Source of the DNA: Haloactinopolyspora alba
Lineage (GTDB): Bacteria; Actinomycetota; Actinomycetes; Jiangellales; Jiangellaceae
DNA length: 64,000 nucleotides
Direction of reading: 5' to 3'
Assembly: GCF_003014555.1 (NCBI RefSeq)
Contig: NZ_PYGE01000002.1
Location: 310,001-374,000 of the forward strand
Made by a program: the position numbers and the translations under genes. Shown piece after piece: positions 1 through 8,872 of the stretch. Under the pieces are notes generated by a model. That model was given only the letters and a program-made list of their open reading frames with translations, was not told the DNA's origin and searched no databases. The stretch's first letter is position 1. Each line of letters begins with the position of its first letter.

Positions 1-24
1 CAACGTCGTTCCGGGCTGATCGTC

Positions 25-993
25 GTGGGTGGCCGGGTCGCGGTGGTGACCGACTCGACGGCGCACCTCGCCCCGGATGTCGTCGCCGACCGGGGTGTCC
101 GGGTGGTGCCGCTGCAGGTGATCGTCGACGGCCGGCCGTTCGACGACGGCGTGCCCTCTGACCGCACCGCTGGTGAGCCGTCCGGCGACGGTGCCAGTCG
201 TGGGCCGGTCGACGGCACCGCGGCCGGGCGGGTCGCCGCCGGGCAGATCGCCGACGCGTTGCGCCGCCACGTGCCGGTGAGCACGTCCCGGCCGAGCCCA
301 CGGGCGTTCCTCGACGTGTACGAGTCGGCGGCGGCGTGCGGCGCGGAAAGCGTGGTGTCGGTGCACCTGTCCGCGAGCCTGTCCGGGACGGCGGACGCGG
401 CCCGGCTCGCGGCGCGGGACGCGCCGGTGCCGGTGCACGTGGTCGACTCCCGGTCGCTGGGCATGGGGCTCGGATACGCCGTGCTGGCGGCGGCGGCCGC
501 GGCGGATCGCGGGCTGACCGCGGACGAGGTCGCGGCGGCGGCCTCGGACCGGGCGGGCCGGTCGTCGGCGTACTTCTACGTCGACACGCTGGACTACCTG
601 CGCCGCGGAGGGCGGGTCGGCGCCGCGTCCGCCATGGTGGGATCGGCGCTGGCCATCAAACCGCTGCTGTATCTGCGCGACGGCTGGATCGAGCCGCTCG
701 AGAAGGTCCGCACCGCCTCACGCGCACAGGCCCGGCTGGTCGAGCTGGCCGTCGACCGGGCGGTGTCGGGACACGATCTCGCCGACGTCGCGCCCGGGCG
801 CGCACACGGAGGCAACGGCCGAGTGGACGTCGCGGTGCACCACCTGGACAACGCCGTGCGTGCGCAGGATCTGGCCGGGAGACTGGCGGATCGGCTGCCC
901 TCGCTGGGGGAGCTCGTGGTGAGCGAGGTCGGGGCCGTGATCGGCGCACATGTCGGCCCGGGCCTGCTGGCCGTCGTGATCAGCCCTCGCTGA
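25..993 (+). CDS. DegV family fatty-acid-binding protein
   Basis: DegV proteins bind a fatty acid between two domains; in Firmicutes the homologue FakB presents it to a fatty-acid kinase. The N-terminal strand carries TDST at residues 9-12, followed by STSRPSP near 86-92 and the HLSASLSGT ligand loop at about 114-122, which are the family's conserved patches. At 322 residues it is somewhat longer than the usual 280, because of a Gly/Ser/Ala-rich insert at about 45-70. GTG at 25 is the first start in frame. A TGA at 17-19 could end an upstream gene whose body lies outside the window. No fakA-like kinase is visible. The substrate is inferred from the family only. Confidence 0.85.
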   Translation: MGGRVAVVTDSTAHLAPDVVADRGVRVVPLQVIVDGRPFDDGVPSDRTAGEPSGDGASRGPVDGTAAGRVAAGQIADALRRHVPVSTSRPSPRAFLDVYESAAACGAESVVSVHLSASLSGTADAARLAARDAPVPVHVVDSRSLGMGLGYAVLAAAAAADRGLTADEVAAAASDRAGRSSAYFYVDTLDYLRRGGRVGAASAMVGSALAIKPLLYLRDGWIEPLEKVRTASRAQARLVELAVDRAVSGHDLADVAPGRAHGGNGRVDVAVHHLDNAVRAQDLAGRLADRLPSLGELVVSEVGAVIGAHVGPGLLAVVISPR

Positions 994-1008
994 CGCCCGG
1001 CCTGCGCC

Positions 1009-1088
1009 GGGAATGATCACGTCCCGCATAGAATTCCATGCGTCACCACCCTGACAGGCCTGGTGATGCGGGGACGATCCTCGTGATG
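1009..1088 (+). repeat. Family A dispersed repeat, copy 1
   Basis: First of five copies of an about 80-bp intergenic element. It reads GGGAATGATCACGTCCCGCA, then a palindromic core (here GCATaGAATTCCATGC with one base off), then TCACCACC and two spaced copies of a TGGTGATG/CGTGATG motif. It lies between the degV stop and comEA. Other copies are at 27146, 34181, 35081 and 39844. Confidence 0.85.
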
Positions 1089-1181
1089 CACGGTCGCTCG
1101 GCGGTGTCCACAACGAGGGCGCGGCCGGCAGCGTCATCCACATTTCGGCGTCGGACGGTGGAGGCCGGTATCGGCCGTGTC

Positions 1182-1187
1182 TAGCGT
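1182..1187 (+). promoter_or_regulatory. Candidate -10 of a leaderless comEA promoter
   Basis: TAGCGT lies 8 bases before the comEA ATG and no ribosome binding site is present, as in leaderless actinobacterial transcripts. No convincing -35 is visible. Confidence 0.45.
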
Positions 1188-1195
1188 GCTCAGGC

Positions 1196-2185
1196 ATGCG
1201 ACTCCTCCGCTCCGGCCGTGCCGCCGACGACCACCACGACGCCGCACTCGTGCGGGCGAGGATGGCGCGTGTCGTCGGTGCCGTCCCGATCGTCGACGGA
1301 GCGGCCGACTCGGTCCGCGCCCGGTTGTCCGCCCCGCTCCCGCCGGCGGCAGAGCGCTGGAGCGGCAGGCCGGACGACGCGGACCATGCGGACGCGAGGG
1401 AGGACCGTGCGGACGCGAATGCCGCGGACCGGACTGCTGCGCACGCGGACGCGCATGGACGCTCGCGGCTGCGCGTGGGCCTGGAACGCGGCCATGTGGC
1501 GGTGATCGCGGTGGTCGTGGTGCTCGGCGTGGTGGGTGCGGTGCTGCTGCTGACGTCGGGTCGACCGGAGGTCGTGCCGGTCGAGGCGACCGTGGAGTCG
1601 ACCGGCACGGCGACGCCCACCGCGGAGCCGACCGAGAACGCGCCGGCCACGGCGGGGCATCCCGCGGCCGAAGCGGCTCCGGACGGACCGGCGGGTGCCT
1701 CCGACGCGACTCCCTCGGGGCCGATCGTCGTGCATGTCGCCGGGCTGGTCGCCGACCCCGGCGTCGTCGAGTTGCCGCCGGGTGCACGCGTGGTCGACGC
1801 GGTGAAGGCCGCCGGGGGACCGACCGACGACGCCGACCTGACCCCCATCAATCTCGCGCGCGTCCTGTCCGACGGCGAACAGGTGGTCGTGACGCCGACG
1901 CCACCTCCGGGCACACCGCTGGGAGCCGAGGCCCCGCCGGATGCCGGCTCGACGAGTGGAGACGCCGGCTCCGGTGCCGATGCCGGCCCGACGAGCCCGG
2001 TGGACCTGAACACGGCGACGTCCGCCGAGCTCGAGGAACTTCCCGGAATCGGCCCGGCATTGACGCAGCGCATCCTCGACTGGCGCGCCGACAACGGCGG
2101 GTTCTCGATGGTCGAGGAGCTACTGGAGGTGTCCGGTATCGGTGAGCAGCGGCTCGCGGATCTCGAGGGTCTGGTGACGGTGTGA
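1196..2185 (+). CDS. comEA: ComEA, DNA-binding competence protein
   Basis: ComEA is the membrane-anchored receptor that binds incoming double-stranded DNA and passes it to ComEC. Residues 1-95 are an Arg/Asp-rich cytoplasmic segment, followed by one membrane helix at about 100-120 (VIAVVVVLGVVGAVLLL). Next come an Ala/Thr/Glu-rich linker, a SLBB-like domain starting IVVHVAGLVADPG, and a C-terminal tandem helix-hairpin-helix beginning VDLNTATSAELEELPGIG with a second motif ending VSGIGEQRLADL. The stop overlaps the comEC start by 4 bases (GTGA), so the two are translationally coupled. Many actinomycetes keep comEA/comEC without known natural competence, so DNA uptake is inferred from the family. 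Confidence 0.95.
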   Translation: MRLLRSGRAADDHHDAALVRARMARVVGAVPIVDGAADSVRARLSAPLPPAAERWSGRPDDADHADAREDRADANAADRTAAHADAHGRSRLRVGLERGHVAVIAVVVVLGVVGAVLLLTSGRPEVVPVEATVESTGTATPTAEPTENAPATAGHPAAEAAPDGPAGASDATPSGPIVVHVAGLVADPGVVELPPGARVVDAVKAAGGPTDDADLTPINLARVLSDGEQVVVTPTPPPGTPLGAEAPPDAGSTSGDAGSGADAGPTSPVDLNTATSAELEELPGIGPALTQRILDWRADNGGFSMVEELLEVSGIGEQRLADLEGLVTV

Positions 2186-4647
2186 CGGCGCTGCCGGGCG
2201 CAGGCCGCCCGCTCGACCTGCGTCTCGTACCGGCCGCCACGGCGTTGTGGCTCGGCGCGTTCGCGGCGCTGTCGTCGTGGTGGCGGGCAGGACTGGTCGG
2301 GTGCGCGGCCGTCCTGGTGGTCGCGGCGCTCGCCGTGGTTCGGCTTCGGGACGACGGTCTGCGCCGCGCGGTGGCCGTGGCAGCGATGTGCGTGATCGCC
2401 GGGTTCGCGGTCGGAGCCGCCCGGGCGGTGCCGGTCCGGACGGGGCCGGTGGCCGAGCTCGCCGGTGCCGGTGCCTACGTGGAGGTCGAGGGGGTGGTCG
2501 CCGAGGACCCGCAGCGACGGCACGCGGCCGCGACACCCGGCTGGGCCGGCGACGACGCGGGCTACGTCGTGGTGCGCGTCCGTGTCGACCGGGTCACCGG
2601 GCGCGGCAGCAGCCATCGGGTCCGCACTCCGGTACTGGTCGTCGCCGGTGACGCCGCGTGGGCGTCGGTGCTGCCGGGCCAGCGGGTGCGTGCCGGGGGA
2701 CGGCTGGAACCGACGCGAAGACCGGCGGACGACGTCGCGGCCGTGCTGCGTCCGCGGGCCGGTCCGGGGACGGTGGGCGGCCCGGGCCTGGTGGCCCGCG
2801 CCACCGAGCCGTTCCGTGCCGGGTTGCGCGGCAGCGTCGCGGGTGTGGGCGAGGACGCCCGAGGCCTGGTGCCGGGCCTCGTCGTCGGTGACGAGTCGCT
2901 GCTGAGTGACGACCTGCGCGACGACATGCGCACCACCGGGCTGTCCCATCTGACCGCGGTCTCCGGGACGAACGTGACGATCGTGCTGGTCGTCGTCCTC
3001 GGCGCGGCGCGCTGGGCGGGTGTGCGCGGCTACGGCATCCCGGCGGCCGGGGTGGTCTGCGTGCTCGCGTTCGTCCTGCTGGCGCGTCCAGACCCGAGCG
3101 TGCTCAGGGCCGGGGCCATGGGCGTCGTCGCCGTCGTCGGGCTGATGGTGGCCGGACGGCGCCGTGGCCTTTCGGCGCTTGCCGCGGCGGTCTGCGTCCT
3201 CGTGCTGGTCGACCCTTGGCTCGCACGCAGCGTGGGGTTCGTCCTCTCGGTCTGCGCGACGGCCGGCATCCTGCTCCTGGTGCCACGATGGCAGGCCGTC
3301 ATGGGCTGGGTGCCGCGGTCGGTGGCGGCGGCGGTGGCTGTCCCGCTGGCGGCGCAGGTGGCGTGCGCGCCGGTGATCGTGGCGGCCTCGGGTGAGCTGA
3401 GTCTCGCGTCGTTACCGGCGAACATGCTGGTCGCGCCGGTGGTCGCTCCGGCGACGGTGCTGGGTCTCCTGGCGGCCGTCGTGAGCCCGGTCGTGCCCGG
3501 TGTGGCGGCGGTCTTCGGATGGCTGGCCGGTGTTCCGGCGTGGTGGATCGCCGCCGTCGCGCGCTGGTTCGCCGATCAGCCCGGTGCCGCGACCCGGTGG
3601 CCGGGGGGAGCAGCCGGCACGGTGGCCGCACTGCTGCTGGCGGGGGTGGCCGTCGTGGTGGCTCCGCTGGTGCTGCGCCGACCGCTGGTGTCGCTCGTCG
3701 CGGCGGCCGTTCTCGCGCTCGGCCTGTTCCGGGCCGCACCGACACCGGGCTGGCCGCCGCCGGACTGGGTGGTGGTGGCCTGCGACGTGGGGCAGGGCGA
3801 CGCGCTCGCGCTGCGGGTCGCCGAGCACACGGCGGTGGTGGTCGACACCGGACGCGATCCACCTCCGGTCCGCCGTTGCCTCGACACGCTGGACATCCGG
3901 CACGTCCCGCTGCTCGTGCTGAGCCACTTCCACGCCGACCACGTCGGCGGCGTCCCCGGCGTGCTGGCCGGGCGCGACGTCGGCCGCGCCCTGGTGTCGC
4001 CTCTCGCGGAACCGGCGGGCAACGCCGCCGTCGCCCGTACGTGGCTCGACGACGCCGGCGTGCCCGTCGACGTGGCCCGTGCGGGCGAACGACGACGGGT
4101 GGGCGAGCGGTTGACGATACGGGTGGTGTGGCCGCGTCGGGTGATCGCAGCGCCGGGTTCGGCGTCGAACAACGCCAGCGTGGTCCTCGACGCGACGGTC
4201 GACGGAGTCGAACTGCTGCTCACCGGCGACCTCGAACCGCCCGCCCAGCGGGCGCTGCTTCGCGCCGAGCCGGACCTCGCGACGGACGTGCTCAAGGTGG
4301 CCCATCACGGCTCGGCGGACCAGGAGGAAGCGCTGCTGACCGGTGTCGGCGCGGACGTGGCTCTGATCAGCGTGGGCGAGAACGACTACGGGCACCCGTC
4401 GCGGCACGTGCTGCGCAGCCTGAGGGCCTCCGGCGTGTCGACGTTGCGGACCGACGAGGACGGCAGCGTCGCGGTCGTTCGCACCGGCGCGGACGGCCTG
4501 GGCATCGTGCGCCGCGGATCACGTGGTCCGCCGGTCCGGGGCCGGTCGCGGCCGATACGCTGGCCGCAGGTAACCCGTTCGGGTCGCCGCACATCTCGGG
4601 CACATCCCACCCATCGGCACAGGAACGAAAGGAATCCAGGTGCGTAG
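2182..4647 (+). CDS. comEC: ComEC/Rec2 DNA translocation channel
   Basis: Polytopic channel thought to carry single-stranded DNA across the membrane. The N-terminal part (about 1-230) has two or three helices and a soluble OB-like segment. The Competence domain at about 235-510 has many helices, including the typical GLSHLTAVSGTNV. The C-terminal metallo-beta-lactamase-like domain starts at VVACDVGQGDALALRV. Its metal motif is intact: H582, H584, D586 and H587 (SHFHADHVGG), with AHHGS further on. The GTG start overlaps comEA by 4 bases and the 3' end overlaps the next gene by 8. The last 30 residues are Arg/Pro-rich and look like run-on rather than a domain. Confidence 0.95.
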   Translation: MTALPGAGRPLDLRLVPAATALWLGAFAALSSWWRAGLVGCAAVLVVAALAVVRLRDDGLRRAVAVAAMCVIAGFAVGAARAVPVRTGPVAELAGAGAYVEVEGVVAEDPQRRHAAATPGWAGDDAGYVVVRVRVDRVTGRGSSHRVRTPVLVVAGDAAWASVLPGQRVRAGGRLEPTRRPADDVAAVLRPRAGPGTVGGPGLVARATEPFRAGLRGSVAGVGEDARGLVPGLVVGDESLLSDDLRDDMRTTGLSHLTAVSGTNVTIVLVVVLGAARWAGVRGYGIPAAGVVCVLAFVLLARPDPSVLRAGAMGVVAVVGLMVAGRRRGLSALAAAVCVLVLVDPWLARSVGFVLSVCATAGILLLVPRWQAVMGWVPRSVAAAVAVPLAAQVACAPVIVAASGELSLASLPANMLVAPVVAPATVLGLLAAVVSPVVPGVAAVFGWLAGVPAWWIAAVARWFADQPGAATRWPGGAAGTVAALLLAGVAVVVAPLVLRRPLVSLVAAAVLALGLFRAAPTPGWPPPDWVVVACDVGQGDALALRVAEHTAVVVDTGRDPPPVRRCLDTLDIRHVPLLVLSHFHADHVGGVPGVLAGRDVGRALVSPLAEPAGNAAVARTWLDDAGVPVDVARAGERRRVGERLTIRVVWPRRVIAAPGSASNNASVVLDATVDGVELLLTGDLEPPAQRALLRAEPDLATDVLKVAHHGSADQEEALLTGVGADVALISVGENDYGHPSRHVLRSLRASGVSTLRTDEDGSVAVVRTGADGLGIVRRGSRGPPVRGRSRPIRWPQVTRSGRRTSRAHPTHRHRNERNPGA

Positions 4648-5446
4648 AACGCTTGCCGTGGTCGGTGTGCTGACGGTCGTGTCGGTCGCCGCGTGTGGCG
4701 ACGAGTCGGCCGAGACCAGCGGATCGCCGACGGAGTACGGCAGTGTGTCCGAGCTGGTCGAGGCGACCGGCGCCGCGAGCGCCGAGTACGAGACCGCACA
4801 GCTGACGCTGACCGGATCCGGCGACGTGCTCAGCGGCGACGGCATGTCCGGGCAGATGCGCTTCGGCGATGACCACACGGATCTCGCGATGTACGCCGAC
4901 GGCGCGAAGGGTGGCATCGTCCTGCTGGACGAGGTGGTCTACCTGAACTCCTCGCAGGAGATGGTGCCGGGTAAGCCGTGGGTCCGCATCGACCCGGAAC
5001 AGGAACAGAAGGGCGTCGCGGCCTTCCTGCGGCTGATGGCACGGCAGATGATCCAGTCCAGTGACCCCACGCGCACACTCGGCGACTACGAGAAGGCGGC
5101 ACGGATCGTGGCGGCCGAGCCGGAGAGTGTCGACGGCACCGAGACCGTCCGGCACGACGTCGAGGTCGATCTGAAGACGCTGGCCGACGTCGTCGAAGAC
5201 GGCACCGACAAGCTGCTCATCCAGACGTCCGTCGACATGGGCGTCGAGACGGTCAAGTACAGCATGTGGGTCGACGGCCGTGACCTGCCGATGAAGGTCG
5301 AGACGGAGTCGATGTCGCCGCAAGGCGAACCCGTCAACTCGACGCTGACCTATGACGGGTGGGGTGATCCGGTGGAGATCGAGACACCTCCTGATGCCAA
5401 GACCGCCGACGTGTCGGAGGTCAGGATGCCGGGGATGCCGAATTGA
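4640..5446 (+). CDS. LppX/LprG-like lipoprotein
   Basis: The signal peptide ends in lipobox VAAC with Cys19 as the lipidation site, so the mature protein should be an exported, membrane-anchored lipoprotein. The remaining 249 residues resemble the LolA/LppX/LprG-type fold family: short strands, a mid-region DVEVDLKTLADVV, and a C-terminal stretch MKVETESMSPQGEPVNSTLT then WGDPVEIETPPDAKT, typical of actinobacterial members. Members of this family carry lipids or lipoglycans across the envelope, but the ligand here is unknown. The start is GTG at 4640 behind AAAGGAA. It overlaps the comEC end by 8 bases and precedes holA by 40, so it may be cotranscribed with both. Confidence 0.75.
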   Translation: MRRTLAVVGVLTVVSVAACGDESAETSGSPTEYGSVSELVEATGAASAEYETAQLTLTGSGDVLSGDGMSGQMRFGDDHTDLAMYADGAKGGIVLLDEVVYLNSSQEMVPGKPWVRIDPEQEQKGVAAFLRLMARQMIQSSDPTRTLGDYEKAARIVAAEPESVDGTETVRHDVEVDLKTLADVVEDGTDKLLIQTSVDMGVETVKYSMWVDGRDLPMKVETESMSPQGEPVNSTLTYDGWGDPVEIETPPDAKTADVSEVRMPGMPN

Positions 5447-5486
5447 GCACGGACGCTGTCGGTGCCGCATGCCATGCTGAGCTGAC

Positions 5487-6479
5487 ATGAGCGCACTGTC
5501 CACCGACCCGCTGGTACCGGTCACTCTCGTCGCCGGTCCGGAGAGCCTGCTCGCCGAGCGGGCGGTCGCCGCGGTCGTCCGGGCCGCCCGTGCGGCCGAC
5601 CCGGACGCCGACGTGTCGCACACGACGGGCGGGGAGCTCACCGCGGGGGGCGTGGCCGAACACGTCAGCCCGTCGCTGTTCGCCACCCGCCGAGTGCTGG
5701 TGGTGAACGACGTCCAGGACGTGTCCGACGCGGTAGGCGAGCTTCTGGTCGAACAGGTCCGGGCGCCCGCCCCGGACGTGCACATCGTTCTCGTCCACCC
5801 GGGCGGGGTGAAGGGCAAGAAGCACCTCACGGCGTTGCGTAAGGCCGGTGTGCACGAGGTCGGCGCCGAGCGGATCACCCGGCCGGACGACCAGGTCGGC
5901 TTCGTGCGGGCCGAGGTGCGGCGGGCCGGCGGCCGTATCGACGAGCCCGCGGCGCGGCAACTCGTCGACGCGGTCGGCGGCGAGCTGCGCGCACTGGCGT
6001 CGGCCGCGGCCCAACTGGTCAGCGACTCCGCGGACGGCGTCGTGTCGGAGTCGGTCATCGCCACCTACTTCGAAGGCCGCGCCGAGGTCAAGGGCTGGGT
6101 CGTGGCCGACCGCGCCGTCGAGGGGAAGACCGGCGAGGCGGTCGAGCAGCTGCGGTGGGCGCTGGAGACCGGCACCGACCCGGTCCTGATCACCGGCGCA
6201 CTGGCGACGGCGCTCCGGTCGCTGGCCCGCCTGTCGAGCGTGCCGCGGGGCCAGCGCGACGCCGACGTGGCGAGCGACCTCGGCGTGCCGCCGTGGAAGG
6301 TGCGCATCCTGCGTGGCCAATTGCGCGGCTGGTCCTCCGATGGTCTGGCCCGTGCGGTCCGGGCGGTGGCCGACGCCGACCTCGCCGTCAAGGGCGGTGG
6401 GAACGACCCGACCCTCGCGCTCACCACGGCGCTGGTGCACATCGGCGACGCGCGAGCGCAGCAGCCCGCCACCACCTGA
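5487..6479 (+). CDS. holA: DNA polymerase III subunit delta
   Basis: The delta subunit opens the beta clamp as part of the clamp loader. The protein has 330 residues, as in the family. It begins PVTLVAGPESLLAERAV, the N-terminal AAA-like domain of HolA, which lacks a working Walker A. The middle holds VHIVLVHPGGVKGKKHLTAL and the C-terminal collar domain includes EGKTGEAVEQLRWALETGTD and DLGVPPWKVRILRGQL. It follows comEC, as in most actinobacteria. The usual next gene, rpsT, is displaced here to 19314 by the carbohydrate island. Confidence 0.95.
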   Translation: MSALSTDPLVPVTLVAGPESLLAERAVAAVVRAARAADPDADVSHTTGGELTAGGVAEHVSPSLFATRRVLVVNDVQDVSDAVGELLVEQVRAPAPDVHIVLVHPGGVKGKKHLTALRKAGVHEVGAERITRPDDQVGFVRAEVRRAGGRIDEPAARQLVDAVGGELRALASAAAQLVSDSADGVVSESVIATYFEGRAEVKGWVVADRAVEGKTGEAVEQLRWALETGTDPVLITGALATALRSLARLSSVPRGQRDADVASDLGVPPWKVRILRGQLRGWSSDGLARAVRAVADADLAVKGGGNDPTLALTTALVHIGDARAQQPATT

Positions 6480-6538
6480 CATCCTCACTGGTGGACGTGA
6501 GGGACAGGCAGGAGCAGGCTTCTTGTCTGCACCCCGGG

Positions 6539-6576
6539 TCTGTCGGGTCACTCAGCGTCTGTCGGGTCACTCAGCG
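6539..6576 (+). repeat. Tandem direct repeat, 2 x 19 bp
   Basis: TCTGTCGGGTCACTCAGCG occurs twice back to back, at 6539-6557 and 6558-6576, with no mismatch. Confidence 0.9.
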
Positions 6577-6740
6577 AACCCCGCGCACGAGTTCTTCACG
6601 GCTGGGAACTCGCTGGCGGCACCGGGCCCAAACCGCGACGGGCGTACCCTGAACGACCTGGTCACGAGGTCATGGCCTCGTGGCCCTGCGTAACGTCGTG
6701 GTCTTCCGTCACGTTCCGGGGCCGGAAAAGGGCTCTGCGC

Positions 6741-6776
6741 GTGACATGAGGCCACGACGTGACATCAAGCCACGAA
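6741..6776 (+). repeat. Degenerate tandem repeat, 2 x 18 bp
   Basis: GTGACATGAGGCCACGAC is followed directly by GTGACATCAAGCCACGAA, so the two units share 14 of 18 bases. Confidence 0.7.
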
Positions 6777-6853
6777 GCCGAGCCAGTCGTGCAGGGTACC
6801 GCGATGCGGCCACGGTGCAGCGACGCCGTCGTCCAACGCTTGCGCCGCGGCGG

Positions 6854-8872
6854 TCAGCGGGTGAGCACCGGGAGCCACACCCGCATCGCAGTCGGCTCCC
6901 GCTCGGCCCACTGGTGGTACGGGGTGAGGGTCACGTCGAAGCCGTCCGTGCGGGTCTCGTCCGGGCCGGTCCCGTCCGGGCCCATCCCGTCGGCGTGCGC
7001 CTGCTCGTTCGACCGGGACGGGCCGAGCAAGGGCGCTCGCCGATGGTACGGCCAGCGGGAGTCCTCCGGTCCGGGCTGCACCACTGCCCGCACGATCACA
7101 CGTCCGTCACGTGCCACGGGTTCGGTGTCCGTGTCGAGCACGACGTCCTCGAGGTCGACCCCTTCGGGTAGGTCGATCGCTTCCGCGCAGTACACGAGCG
7201 GTCCTCGCTCGACGGCCACGCAGCCTCGCACGGCATCGACGTGCCGGTCCGGCCAGGTGAAGCGCGGGGCCGTGGGCAGCTGCAGGCGCAGCTCTTCGCC
7301 GTCCTCCAGCTCGCGGTCCACGACCGCGAACCCCGGCTGTACCCGTCGCAGCCGCCCGCCCTCGTCGAGCAGCGCGTCCTCGGCCCATTCGGGCACGCGC
7401 AGCCGGAGCGCCACGGGCCCGGAGGGCGCTCGCACGATCCGGAACCGGACGAGGCCGTCGTCGGGGTAGTCGGTGTCGACGTCGACGCTGACGGACCGCC
7501 CGTCGCCGAGCTCGGCGTCGACGCGCATCCCGGTGAACTGCAGAAACGTCAGGTCGCGTTCGCCCGCGGATGCCGCGTAGGCCTGCCAGCTCGCCAGCGT
7601 CCGCGCGACGTTCGTGGGACAGCACGACACGTCGAACCACGCCGCGCGCGCACCGCTTTCCGCGCGCAGGCTCACGCCGTCCTCGCCGGGCCAGTCGTCG
7701 GCGACGCGCTGGTGCAGCGGGTTCGCGTAGAAGAACGCCCGGCCGTCGGAGCGCGGCGAGGTCGCGACGACGTTGAGGAACGTGCGCTCGATCAGGTCGG
7801 CGTACCGGACCTCACCGGTGGCGAGGTAGAGCCGCCACGACACCATGACCGACGCGACGCCCGCGCACGTCTCGCAATAGGCGCGATCCGACGGGAGCTC
7901 CCAGTCCGAACCGAAGCCCTCGTCCTGGTGTCGTGAGCCCATGCCCCCGGTCAGGTACGTCTGCCGCGCCACGGCGTGCGCCCATTGCCGTTGCACCGCG
8001 TCGAGCAGCGCCCCGTCGTCGCGCTCCACGGCGACGTCGACCGCGGCGGCAGCGAGGTACAGCGCACGCACGGCGTGCCCGCGCCAGGTGTCCGCCTTCC
8101 GGATCGGCACGTCGTCCTGGAAGTAGGCCCGGCCCAGCGGGATGTCGCGCAGTGTGCCGTGCCCACGTCGGTCCAGGAACAGCTGTGCCTGTTCCAGGTA
8201 ACGCTCCTCGCCCAGGACACGGCCCAGTTCGGCGAGCCCGACCTCGATCTCGGGATGCCCGCAGACGGCGCGCAGCCCGTTCTCGCCGAACGTCTCGCAG
8301 ACGTGATCCGCGGCCCGCCGGGCCACCTGCACCAGCTCGTCCGTGCCGGTGGTGCGCAGCCGGGCGACGGCCGCCTGCAGCAGGTGCCCGGTGCAGTACA
8401 GCTCGTGGCCCATCTCCGGATCGCTGTAGCGCGGCTGCTGCTGCGGGTGCCCGTAACAGGTGTTGAGGTATCCGTCCGGGTCCTGGGCGGGCGCGATGCG
8501 CGCGGTCAGCCGCCGCACGGCGTCATCGACGACGGGATCCCCGGATCGGGCGAACTCCCAGCACAACGCCTCGATGAGCTTGTACACCTCGGAGTCGGAG
8601 AACGACCAGCCCGGCCGGTCCGGGCCGGTGGTTCCCGCCGCCACCCGGTCGAAGTTGGCCAGCCACCCGAGCCGTTCCATCCAGTGCTCGCAGTGCTCGA
8701 ACGTGGCCGCCGCGTTGGTGGCCTGGAGCGTCGCCCAGAACCCGCCGGTCAGCTCGATCTCGTTCACCCCGAGCGGCCGTCGCCGTCCGAGCGAGGGGAC
8801 GACCGGTCGCCCTCCGGTGGGGTCGGTGCCGGTCGACGTGCGTTGCGCAGTCACGTTGCTCCTTGCGGTCAT
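6854..8872 (-). CDS. GH127 beta-L-arabinofuranosidase-like enzyme
   Basis: Cytoplasmic glycosidase of 672 residues without a signal peptide. GH127 enzymes, such as bifidobacterial HypBA1, remove terminal beta-L-arabinofuranose with a zinc-bound cysteine nucleophile. The matching residues are visible here: E334 and C336 in CETC, and C417-C418 in SCCPTN. E318, 16 residues before E334, sits where the HypBA1 acid/base glutamate is expected. The N-terminal barrel begins EIELTGGFWATLQ and the C-terminal part has beta-domain composition. The ATG overlaps the GH31 stop by 4 bases, making it the last gene of the lacI-led operon. Its likely role is trimming imported oligosaccharides. The substrate could differ, since GH127 is broader than arabinofuranosides. 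Confidence 0.85.
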   Translation of the reverse strand: MTARSNVTAQRTSTGTDPTGGRPVVPSLGRRRPLGVNEIELTGGFWATLQATNAAATFEHCEHWMERLGWLANFDRVAAGTTGPDRPGWSFSDSEVYKLIEALCWEFARSGDPVVDDAVRRLTARIAPAQDPDGYLNTCYGHPQQQPRYSDPEMGHELYCTGHLLQAAVARLRTTGTDELVQVARRAADHVCETFGENGLRAVCGHPEIEVGLAELGRVLGEERYLEQAQLFLDRRGHGTLRDIPLGRAYFQDDVPIRKADTWRGHAVRALYLAAAAVDVAVERDDGALLDAVQRQWAHAVARQTYLTGGMGSRHQDEGFGSDWELPSDRAYCETCAGVASVMVSWRLYLATGEVRYADLIERTFLNVVATSPRSDGRAFFYANPLHQRVADDWPGEDGVSLRAESGARAAWFDVSCCPTNVARTLASWQAYAASAGERDLTFLQFTGMRVDAELGDGRSVSVDVDTDYPDDGLVRFRIVRAPSGPVALRLRVPEWAEDALLDEGGRLRRVQPGFAVVDRELEDGEELRLQLPTAPRFTWPDRHVDAVRGCVAVERGPLVYCAEAIDLPEGVDLEDVVLDTDTEPVARDGRVIVRAVVQPGPEDSRWPYHRRAPLLGPSRSNEQAHADGMGPDGTGPDETRTDGFDVTLTPYHQWAEREPTAMRVWLPVLTR

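Larger units (their letters stand above)
6480..6853. other. Non-coding gap between convergent holA and GH127 gene
   Basis: The gap lies between two gene 3' ends and shows no convincing ORF. It contains a 19-bp perfect tandem duplication, an imperfect 20-bp palindrome at 6663-6682 (CACGAGG / CCTCGTG around TCATGG), and a degenerate 18-bp direct repeat at 6741-6776. The palindrome may serve as a bidirectional terminator. The gap is the left boundary of the inserted island. Confidence 0.6.

Noticed and set aside
1-24. Possible 3' end of an upstream gene (TGA at 17-19)
   Set aside because: Only six codons are inside the window, too few to call a gene.
718-2949. 743-residue minus-strand open frame
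   Set aside because: It is antisense to degV, comEA and comEC, with Arg/Pro/Ala-rich low-complexity composition and no recognisable domain; it is a high-GC shadow.
6663-6682. 20-bp imperfect palindrome as an operator
   Set aside because: It lies between two gene 3' ends, so a terminator role is simpler; no promoter is near.
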